From the NCBI GenBank assembly GCA_023430245.1, contig JAEZBA010000134.1, positions 1 to 10,979 on the forward strand: a stretch of DNA of 10,979 nucleotides. The letters run 5' to 3'. Positions 5,656-10,979 of the stretch are shown one piece after another (position 1 is the stretch's first letter; the number at the start of each line of letters is the position of its first letter). Position numbers and translations under genes: made by a program. A model generated the notes under the pieces. The model was not told the origin of the DNA. It saw only the letters and a list, made by a program, of their open reading frames with translations, and did no database searches. Source of the DNA: Pseudomonadota bacterium. GTDB lineage: Bacteria > Pseudomonadota > Alphaproteobacteria > Rhizobiales > Xanthobacteraceae.

Positions 5656-6861
5656 ATGGCCTTCCTCGCCGACGCGCTCGCCCGCATCAAGCCGTCCGCC
5701 ACCATCGCGGTGACCGACAAGGCGCGCGCGCTCAACGCCGCCGGCCGTGACGTGATCGGGCTCGGCGCAGGCGAGCCCGATTTCGATACCCCGGCCAACA
5801 TCAAGGCGGCCGGCATCAAGGCGATTGAGACCGGCAAGGCGGCCAAATACACCGCGGTCGACGGGATCCCGGAGCTGAAGGCCGCGATTGCGGCCAAGTT
5901 CAAGCGCGAGAACGGCATCGATTACAAGCCGTCGCAGATCATCGTCGGCACCGGCGGCAAGCAGGTGCTGTTCAATGCGCTGATGGCCACCATCAATCCG
6001 GGTGATGAAGTGATTATCCCGGCGCCCTATTGGGTCAGCTATCCGGAGATCGTGGCGCTGCTCGGCGGCGCGCCAGTTTCGGTCGTGACCACGATGGAGA
6101 ACGGCTTCAAGCTCACCGCATCGCAACTCGAAAAGGCGATCACGCCGAAGACCAAGTGGCTGATCTTCAATTCGCCCTCCAACCCAACCGGCGCGGCCTA
6201 TACCCGCGACGAGGTCAAGGCGCTCACCGACGTGCTGATGAAGTATCCGCATGTCTGGGTGCTGACCGACGACATGTACGAGCACCTGGTCTATGACGAC
6301 TTCGTCTTCACCACGCCGGCGCAGGTGGAGCCGGGTCTTTACGAGCGCACGCTCACGCTCAACGGCGTGTCGAAGGCCTATTGCATGACCGGCTGGCGCA
6401 TCGGCTATGCCGGCGGACCGGACCATCTGATCAAGGCGATGGCGATGCTGCAGTCGCAGTCGACCTCCAACCCGTCGGCGGTGGCGCAATGGGCCGCGGT
6501 CGAGGCCTTGACCGGGCCGCAGGATTTCATCGCCAAGCACAACGCGGTGTTCAAAGAGCGCCGCGACCTGATCGTGTCGATGCTCAATCAGGCCAGCGGC
6601 ATCAAATGCCCGACGCCCGAAGGCGCGTTTTACGTCTATCCGTCCTGCGCCGGCACGATGGGAAAGACCACGCCGTCGGGAAAGAAACTCGCGACCGACG
6701 AGGATTTCGTCACCGAATTGCTGGAAACCGAGGGGGTTGCGGTGGTGCAGGGATCCGCGTTCGGGGCCGGACCGGCGTTCCGCATTTCCTACGCGACCAA
6801 GACCGAAGATCTGGAAGAGGCGGGGCGGCGCATCCAGCGCTTCTGCGGCAACCTGAAGTAG
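5656..6861 (+). CDS. aatA: Aspartate aminotransferase, class Ib (PLP-dependent)
   Basis: This enzyme interconverts aspartate plus 2-oxoglutarate with oxaloacetate plus glutamate in the cytoplasm. The 401-residue product matches the class Ib (Rhizobium AatA / Thermus) length. Visible features are GAGEPDFDTP (37-46), YTAVDGIPELK (65-75), the cofactor-contacting GTGGKQ (98-103), YW at 125-126, SPSNPTGA with Asn176 (173-180), DDMYEHLVY with Asp206 and Tyr208 (205-213), the Schiff-base lysine Lys240 in SKAYCMTGWRIGY, and FRIS with the substrate-binding Arg376. The start at 5656 has GGAG eight bases upstream and begins with the family's usual N-terminus (FLADALARIKPSAT); the frame is open to 5488 but the extension is spurious. 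Members of this subgroup may also accept prephenate, which cannot be decided here. No operon partner is evident. Confidence 0.96.
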   Translation: MAFLADALARIKPSATIAVTDKARALNAAGRDVIGLGAGEPDFDTPANIKAAGIKAIETGKAAKYTAVDGIPELKAAIAAKFKRENGIDYKPSQIIVGTGGKQVLFNALMATINPGDEVIIPAPYWVSYPEIVALLGGAPVSVVTTMENGFKLTASQLEKAITPKTKWLIFNSPSNPTGAAYTRDEVKALTDVLMKYPHVWVLTDDMYEHLVYDDFVFTTPAQVEPGLYERTLTLNGVSKAYCMTGWRIGYAGGPDHLIKAMAMLQSQSTSNPSAVAQWAAVEALTGPQDFIAKHNAVFKERRDLIVSMLNQASGIKCPTPEGAFYVYPSCAGTMGKTTPSGKKLATDEDFVTELLETEGVAVVQGSAFGAGPAFRISYATKTEDLEEAGRRIQRFCGNLK

Positions 6862-6865
6862 CCGA

Positions 6866-6883
6866 CGCCGGCAGATTCCGGCG
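6866..6883 (+). terminator. Possible weak terminator after aatA
   Basis: CGCCGG (6866-6871) and CCGGCG (6878-6883) form a six-pair GC stem with a six-base loop, four bases after the aatA stop codon. The tail (GCGCCATTT) has only three Ts and is not adjacent. Position favours a terminator; composition is marginal. Confidence 0.35.
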
Positions 6884-7013
6884 CGCCATTTAACGAAAAT
6901 GCAGCTTCGTGCCTGTAACTTGCGGGCGGGCGGCGCGGACTAATTTCGGCCTGACTTCTGGCGCCAATTGGCCCCGGCTCTTTCACGATTCTCAAGGTTC
7001 AAGAGGGAACTTC

Positions 7014-7484
7014 ATGCTCCGATCATCGCTCTTCGCCGCCGTGATGCTGGTCTCGGCATCCGCCATGCCGGCGTCCGCGCAACAACAGGTTCAGGCCGGC
7101 GTCCTAGAATGCCGGGGCGGCGGCTCGGTCGGCTTCGTCATCGGTTCCGTCACCGAACTGAGCTGCATCTTCCGCCCGGATTTCGGGCCGCGGCAGCTCT
7201 ATACCGCGGTTCTCCGCCGCGCCGGCGTCGATCTCGGCGGCACCGCCGTATCCAGTCTGGTGTGGGGCGTGTTCGCACCGACCCAGCAGATCGGGCTGGG
7301 CGACCTGTCGGGCAATTACGGCGGCGTGACCGCCGGAGCTGCGGTCGGCGTCGGTCTTGGCGCCAACGTGCTGTATGGCGGCTCCAACAACTCGTTCGCG
7401 CTGCAGCCGCTCAGTGTGGAAGGGCAGGTCGGCCTGAACGTTTTCGGCGGTCTGGCCGGGCTCGAGCTGCGCTTCGCGCCGTAA
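7014..7484 (+). CDS. Exported DUF992 protein
   Basis: The 156-residue product has a clear Sec signal peptide (residues 1-22, MLRSSLFAAVMLVSASAMPASA, with QQQ next). The mature part reads as DUF992: GVLECRGGGSVGFVIGS (29-45), ELSCIFRPD (49-57), YTAVLRRAGVDLG (63-75), SLVWGVFAP (81-89), a Gly-rich segment NYGGVTAGAAVGVGLGANVLYGG (101-123) and a C-terminal GLELRFAP. The two cysteines (33 and 51) are placed to form a disulphide, as expected in the periplasm. This family is common in Hyphomicrobiales and has no assigned function. The ATG at 7014 has GAGGG six bases upstream; the frame to 6909 has no signal and is rejected. It follows aatA by 152 bases and is probably its own unit, ended by the hairpin at 7514-7542. 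Confidence 0.85.
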   Translation: MLRSSLFAAVMLVSASAMPASAQQQVQAGVLECRGGGSVGFVIGSVTELSCIFRPDFGPRQLYTAVLRRAGVDLGGTAVSSLVWGVFAPTQQIGLGDLSGNYGGVTAGAAVGVGLGANVLYGGSNNSFALQPLSVEGQVGLNVFGGLAGLELRFAP

Positions 7485-7513
7485 GCACAGAGCTCATCGC
7501 GTTTTCAATGATG

Positions 7514-7542
7514 CGCCCTTTCCCGCATGGGAGAGGGCGTTT
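7514..7542 (+). terminator. Hairpin between convergent DUF992 and nucleotidase genes
   Basis: Arms CGCCCTTTCCC (7514-7524) and GGGAGAGGGCG (7529-7539) form 11 pairs with one G-T wobble and a GCAT loop. Three Ts follow on the plus strand; there is no T-run on the minus strand. It sits between two gene ends (7484 and 7557), as expected for a terminator of the plus gene, perhaps acting on both. The core resembles the CCCGCATGGGAGAGGG-type intergenic palindromes that recur in related genomes, but a genome count is needed to say so. Confidence 0.6.
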
Positions 7543-7556
7543 CGATTAGGGACCGC

Positions 7557-9101
7557 TTATCCCTGTTTGAATACGATGCGTCCTTCGATTCCGGTCCGCA
7601 CCGTCTTGATCTTCTGCAGATACTCGATGACGGCATTGGTCATCAGCGGTCCGTCGTGGCCAGGGACGATCTCGCGCACGTTATTAAGCATCTCGTAGCC
7701 ATCGCCGCCGCCCGACATGAAGTCGTTGGTCGCGAGCCGGTAGATACGGCTGTCCTCCAGCGGCTTGCCGCCGGTCTCGACCGACACCACCCGCTGACCG
7801 ACCGGCCGTGACGGATCGACCACGATTTTCAGGCCCGATACCTGCGGAAAGCGTCCGGCTGCACGCGGCAGATAACTGAAGCCGTTTTCGAGTGCGGCTC
7901 GTATCGCCCGTCCCGACAGGTCGAGCACCGCGATGTGATTGTTGAACGGCAGCTCCGCCATGACATCGCGTCGCGTGATGGTGGTGCCCGCCGGATAGAC
8001 ACGCCCGCCACGGATGCCGCCGCCATTGGTGATGGCGATCTCGGCGTCGGCCTCGGCGCGCATCGCATCCGCGATCAGATCGCCGATCGCCGCCTCCTGC
8101 GTCCGCACCGTGGCATTGCGGCTGTCGAGTTCGACCGCGGTCGTCGCGATTGCAACATCGAGCGCGCCTGACAGCTTCTTCTCATAGCCTTCGACGACGG
8201 CGAGGACGTCGGGGTCCGGCGTCACATTGCGGGTGTCGACGACGCGGAATTCCGGATGCCAGACCACCTCGCGGCGTCCGTCATTGGTGCGCGTTGTGAA
8301 GGTGACATCGATGCAGGTGACGAAATGCGCGTCGTAGCTCGACTCCGCCGCGGCGGTGCGGCCGTCGTAATTGAGCCAGAGGTCGTGGTCGTGACCGCTC
8401 AGGATCAGGTCCACGATATTCAAGCGGTACATCGCCTCGTCCTTGGCGCGATCGGTATGGACGCAGGCCACGACGAAGTCGGCGCCTTCCTTGCGCAGCG
8501 CCGCCGCCTGTTTCTCGACGGTCTCGACCGCCTTCGGGAATTTCAGGTCGCCCGGGCTCGACAGGATGACGGCTTCCTCGTCGGTCGCCGCCGCGATCCC
8601 GATCCGGATCCCTTCGACGGTCAGGATGGTGCGCTCCTGCAGGCCCTTGGCCAGCGTGCCGTCGGGGTTGAGGATATTGGCGCAGTAAATCGGGAATTTG
8701 GCCTCGGCCATCCGCTTGAAGAACACGTCCTTGCCGAAATCGAATTCGTGGTTGCCTGGCACGAATACGTCCGGCGCGATCATGTTGGTCAGCACCATGA
8801 TGTGCTCGCCCTGGTCGATGCCGGACATCAGCGAGGGCGACAACGTGTCTCCCGCGTGAACAAAGATCACCGGCCCCTTGGCGCGCTCAGCCTTCACCAC
8901 CGCAGCCAGGCGCGCGAAACCGCCGCGGGGTTGCCCGTCCGGCGCCGGCTGCTCGCTCATCTGATAGATGTCGTTGACCAGGACGAAGGTGACGCGCGAT
9001 CGCGTGGCCTGGGCCGATGTCAGGCGGGGCAGGGCGGCGATCAGCGCCAGGGCGGACGATCCGAGCAGGAGCAGGCGGCGGGTGATGGTCATTTTGGTCA
9101 T
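7557..9101 (-). CDS. Exported 5'-nucleotidase / metallophosphatase (UshA-like)
   Basis: The family removes phosphate from nucleotides or related esters in the periplasm with a two-metal centre. The 514-residue product has a twin-arginine-like signal (TRRLLLLGSSALAL, residues 7-20, cleavage near TSA-QA at 30). The metallophosphatase domain (about 36-290) shows NDIY (43-46), GDTLSPS (84-90), GNHEFDFG (116-123), His215 in VHTD and GHDHD (236-240). The C-terminal 5'-nucleotidase domain (about 315-495) shows ITNGGGIRG (357-365), FNNHIAVLDLSG (386-397) and NDFMSGGGDGYEML (459-472). The first metal motif has Tyr46 where UshA has His. The ATG at 9101 has GGA five bases upstream; an alternative ATG is three codons in. 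It diverges from hemH with only 37 bases between starts and converges on the DUF992 gene. Substrate is unknown. Confidence 0.93.
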   Translation of the reverse strand: MTKMTITRRLLLLGSSALALIAALPRLTSAQATRSRVTFVLVNDIYQMSEQPAPDGQPRGGFARLAAVVKAERAKGPVIFVHAGDTLSPSLMSGIDQGEHIMVLTNMIAPDVFVPGNHEFDFGKDVFFKRMAEAKFPIYCANILNPDGTLAKGLQERTILTVEGIRIGIAAATDEEAVILSSPGDLKFPKAVETVEKQAAALRKEGADFVVACVHTDRAKDEAMYRLNIVDLILSGHDHDLWLNYDGRTAAAESSYDAHFVTCIDVTFTTRTNDGRREVVWHPEFRVVDTRNVTPDPDVLAVVEGYEKKLSGALDVAIATTAVELDSRNATVRTQEAAIGDLIADAMRAEADAEIAITNGGGIRGGRVYPAGTTITRRDVMAELPFNNHIAVLDLSGRAIRAALENGFSYLPRAAGRFPQVSGLKIVVDPSRPVGQRVVSVETGGKPLEDSRIYRLATNDFMSGGGDGYEMLNNVREIVPGHDGPLMTNAVIEYLQKIKTVRTGIEGRIVFKQG

Positions 9102-9138
9102 TGATTTCCGGCGGGAAGGTGTGGCTTAGCATGGCGTC

Positions 9139-10197
9139 ATGAACGACGCATCGTCAGACGCGGTCGCGGGATCGCATCGGCCTGCCGGCCATCCGCCGGT
9201 CAAATCCGGCAAAATCGGCGTTCTGATCGCCAATCTCGGCACCCCGGATGCGACCGATTACTGGTCGATGCGGCGCTATCTGAAGGAATTTCTGTCCGAC
9301 AAGCGGGTGATCGAGGAAAACTCGCTGACCTGGAAGCTGGTTTTCAACCTGATCATTCTGACCAGGCGACCGGCCACCAAGGGCCATGACTACGACACGA
9401 TCTGGAACCGCGAACTGAATGAATCGCCGCTCAAGACCATCACCCGATCGCAGGCGCAGAAGCTCGCCGCGTCGCTTGCACCGGTCGATGCCCGGCTCGA
9501 GGTCGAGTGGGGCATGCGCTATGGCAACCCGTCCGTCGGCTCGGCGATCGATGCGCTGATGGCGAAAGGCTGCGACCGCATTCTCTATGTGCCGCTTTAT
9601 CCGCAATATGCGGCGGCGACCACGGCGACCGCCTGCGACGCGGCCTTCAAGCACCTGATGACGATGCGGTGGCAGCCGACCTTGCGGGTGGCGCCGCCGT
9701 ACCATGACGAGCCTGCTTATATCGATGCACTGGCCTCGTCCATGCGCGAAGAACTGGCGAAGCTCGCCTTCGAGCCCGAGGTGATCCTCGCGTCCTTCCA
9801 CGGTATTCCGCAGGACTATTTCGACAAGGGCGATCCCTATTATTGCCATTGCGCCAAGACCACGCGGCTTCTCCGCGACGCGCTCGGGTACGGCGAAGAC
9901 CGCTTGCGCATGACCTTCCAGTCGCGGTTCGGCACGGCGGAATGGATCAAGCCCTATACCGACAAGACGGTCGAGGCGCTGGCGCAAGGCGGGGTGAAGA
10001 ATCTCGCGATCGTGACGCCGGGCTTCTCCGCCGATTGCCTCGAGACGCTGGAAGAGATCGCGGTCGAGAACGGCGACATCTTCAAGGCCCATGGCGGGGT
10101 GAATTTCGCCGCCATTCCATGCCTGAACGACAGCCCACAGGGGATGCAGGCGATCCGCGCGGTGGTGCTGCGCGAATTGCAGGGCTGGGTGTCCTAA
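9139..10197 (+). CDS. hemH: Ferrochelatase (haem synthase)
   Basis: Ferrochelatase inserts ferrous iron into protoporphyrin IX, the last step of the protoporphyrin-dependent haem pathway, at the inner membrane surface. The 352-residue product matches bacterial HemH in length. A variable N-terminus (1-24) precedes IGVLIANLGTPDATDY (26-41). Further motifs are YLKEFLSDKRVIE (47-59), NESPLKTITRSQAQKL (94-109), YVPLYPQYAAATTAT (150-164), the catalytic His221 in SFHGIP, YYCHCAKTT (234-242), FQSRFGTAEWIKPYT (260-274) and TPGFSADCLETLEEI (293-307) with the conserved glutamates. Cys236 and Cys238 are notable, but I cannot assign an iron-sulphur cluster. The ribosome site is weak; an upstream ATG (9131) makes a three-codon frame whose TGA overlaps the hemH ATG. 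No iron-response (Irr-type) box was recognised. Confidence 0.96.
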   Translation: MNDASSDAVAGSHRPAGHPPVKSGKIGVLIANLGTPDATDYWSMRRYLKEFLSDKRVIEENSLTWKLVFNLIILTRRPATKGHDYDTIWNRELNESPLKTITRSQAQKLAASLAPVDARLEVEWGMRYGNPSVGSAIDALMAKGCDRILYVPLYPQYAAATTATACDAAFKHLMTMRWQPTLRVAPPYHDEPAYIDALASSMREELAKLAFEPEVILASFHGIPQDYFDKGDPYYCHCAKTTRLLRDALGYGEDRLRMTFQSRFGTAEWIKPYTDKTVEALAQGGVKNLAIVTPGFSADCLETLEEIAVENGDIFKAHGGVNFAAIPCLNDSPQGMQAIRAVVLRELQGWVS

Positions 10198-10201
10198 CCC
10201 G

Positions 10202-10241
10202 CCGTTAACCATCTCCGTTTTAACTCCGTTAACCATTTCCG
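10202..10241 (+). promoter_or_regulatory. Direct repeats with TTAACCAT, CtrA-like half-sites
   Basis: CCGTTAACCATCTCCG (10202-10217) and CCGTTAACCATTTCCG (10226-10241) are 16-base direct repeats with one mismatch, 24 bases start to start. Each contains the 8-mer TTAACCAT, which I recall as a CtrA-binding half-site form in Brucella and rhizobia. A third TTAA (10220-10223) lies between them. They sit 80-119 bases before the GTG start of the outer-membrane protein and just after the hemH stop, so they are well placed to control the downstream gene. Confidence 0.5.
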
Positions 10242-10291
10242 CCGGCCGCAAGGCTGGCTGCCCGTATGTGCGCGCCCCCATGTGAGGGCGC
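10241..10291 (+). repeat. Two short hairpins in the leader of the outer-membrane protein gene
   Basis: GCCGGCC-GCAA-GGCTGGC (10241-10258) forms seven pairs with one G-T wobble and a GNRA loop. GCGCCC (10272-10277) and GGGCGC (10286-10291) form six pairs. Neither is followed by a T-run. They may end the hemH message weakly or fold in the leader of the next gene; GC-rich chance is also possible. Confidence 0.3.
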
Positions 10292-10320
10292 TGGCGTGCG
10301 GGCGCGGCAGGAGTTGATGC

Positions 10321-10979
10321 GTGGCGCGCGGCCTCGTCCCGATCGTGGTGCTCAGCCTGGCCGGCCTCTGCGCGAGCGTGCCGGCCTTGGCGCAGCAGGC
10401 CGAGCCGCGCGATCCTTCGACGCCGACCCTGTTCGATCCGCATTTCGATTCAGGCCGCACCCAGCAATTCCGCAGGCCCGGCGCACCGGCGCGGCCGGGC
10501 GAGCCGATCGCGCCGGTGTCGAGTGCCGCCGGCACCACCGGCTTCGACGCCACCAATGCCCGCGTCCGGCGCAAGGCGAGGGAGGCCGCACAGAAGCGCG
10601 CGCGCACCGATGCCGAAAATCTTCCGCCGATTGCCGCGACCGCTCCCGATCGCTCGGTCGCGCCGGTGTTTCAGCAGCAGGAGAGCCGCGCCGCGCAGCG
10701 CCGGCGTGCCACCAATACCGCGCCGATCCCGCTTGATGCGACTGGCACGGTTGCGGCACGCCCGATCCGCAAGCGCGTGGATGAGGAAGATCCGTTCGGC
10801 CCGGTCGGCTTCTATGCCGGCTCGTTCCTCTACAAGCCCGCGCTGGAAGTATCTGGCGGCTACAACAGCAATCCGGGTCAGCGCCAGTTCCCGAAAGGAT
10901 CGACGTTCGAAAAAGTCGCGCCCGAGCTCAGCATCAAGTCGGACTGGTCGCGGCACGAATTGTCCGCCGACCTGAAGGG
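10321..10979 (+). CDS. Outer-membrane beta-barrel protein (BBP2_2-like), 3' end beyond the window
   Basis: The first 219 residues are visible and the frame is still open at the right edge. The start is GTG at 10321: AGGAG (10309-10313) is seven bases upstream, and an in-frame TGA (10315-10317) excludes any earlier start. The nearby ATG at 10316 is in another frame. A signal peptide covers residues 1-24 (ARGLVPIVVLSLAGL, cleavage after ALA). A long low-complexity Ala/Pro/Arg linker follows (about 25-155), then the first barrel strands, with GFYAGSFLYKPALEVSGGYNSNP (163-185), VAPELSIKSDWSRHELSADL (199-218). That pattern resembles the putative beta-barrel porin 2 family (BBP2_2, DUF2320) common in Bradyrhizobium relatives. 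Function and ligand are unknown. Tandem TTAACCAT motifs upstream suggest CtrA-type control. Confidence 0.85.
   Translation, partial: MARGLVPIVVLSLAGLCASVPALAQQAEPRDPSTPTLFDPHFDSGRTQQFRRPGAPARPGEPIAPVSSAAGTTGFDATNARVRRKAREAAQKRARTDAENLPPIAATAPDRSVAPVFQQQESRAAQRRRATNTAPIPLDATGTVAARPIRKRVDEEDPFGPVGFYAGSFLYKPALEVSGGYNSNPGQRQFPKGSTFEKVAPELSIKSDWSRHELSADLK

Noticed and set aside
4564..6540. A 658-codon minus-strand open frame spanning the GST gene, the 456-base gap and most of aatA in antisense
   Set aside because: Only residues from 5199 down match a protein family. The rest is Arg/Gly/Leu/His-rich, lies antisense to aatA and is typical of the open frames opposite GC-rich genes.
8256..9104. A 282-codon plus-strand frame opposite the nucleotidase gene
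   Set aside because: Antisense shadow with His/Arg/Gln-rich noise; the minus-strand gene has all family motifs.
9154..10443. A 429-codon minus-strand frame opposite hemH
   Set aside because: No recognisable motif, no ribosome site, arginine-rich composition, and hemH on the other strand is certain. A codon-bias artefact.
10266..10736. A 156-codon plus-strand ATG frame over the start of the outer-membrane gene
   Set aside because: Extremely arginine/alanine-rich; the GTG frame at 10321 has a better ribosome site, signal peptide and barrel-like sequence.
1..10979. A mobile element, CRISPR array, defence or toxin system, tRNA or rRNA gene
   Set aside because: None found: no transposase or integrase motifs, no regularly spaced repeats, no toxin-antitoxin-like gene pair and no tRNA-like folds noticed by eye.

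Overview
The window is high-GC DNA with the gene content and signals of an alphaproteobacterium. Nitrobacteraceae-like Hyphomicrobiales (Bradyrhizobium, Rhodopseudomonas or Afipia relatives) is my best guess. The reasons are the protein family types (DUF992, DUF486, an L,D-transpeptidase ending in an SSGC motif, a BBP2_2-like outer-membrane barrel, a class Ib AatA) and CtrA-type TTAA motifs between genes. This assignment is inference; no rRNA or tRNA is present to confirm it.

Layout from left to right. Positions 1-820 hold a GC palindrome that could be a terminator and a small membrane-anchored protein of unknown function (159-629, minus). A good intrinsic terminator (787-820) closes the next minus-strand gene, an exported L,D-transpeptidase (846-1445). 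An exported SH3-type protein (1638-2438, minus) follows, then a divergent four-helix DUF486 membrane protein (2599-2949, plus). The DUF486 stop codon directly abuts the stop codon of a periplasmic PQQ-type aldose sugar dehydrogenase (2950-4068, minus). Upstream of that is a 71-residue single-helix membrane protein (4190-4405, minus), preceded by two perfect TTAA-N7-TTAA boxes (4526-4558). A glutathione S-transferase (4564-5199, minus) and aspartate aminotransferase aatA (5656-6861, plus) diverge from a 456-base gap. Next come an exported DUF992 protein (7014-7484, plus), a Tat-type periplasmic 5'-nucleotidase/metallophosphatase (7557-9101, minus), ferrochelatase hemH (9139-10197, plus), and the 5' part of a GTG-initiated outer-membrane beta-barrel protein (10321 to the right edge, plus).

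The genes alternate in strand and mostly look like single transcription units rather than one operon. The common theme is the cell envelope: at least six of the eleven products carry an export signal, and two more are membrane proteins. The rest are core metabolism: amino-acid transamination, haem synthesis and glutathione chemistry. I see no phage, insertion sequence, CRISPR array, toxin module or other obvious accessory system. The most interesting signals are regulatory: two separate clusters of CtrA-like motifs, one upstream of the 71-residue membrane protein and one upstream of the outer-membrane barrel, which suggest cell-cycle control of envelope proteins.
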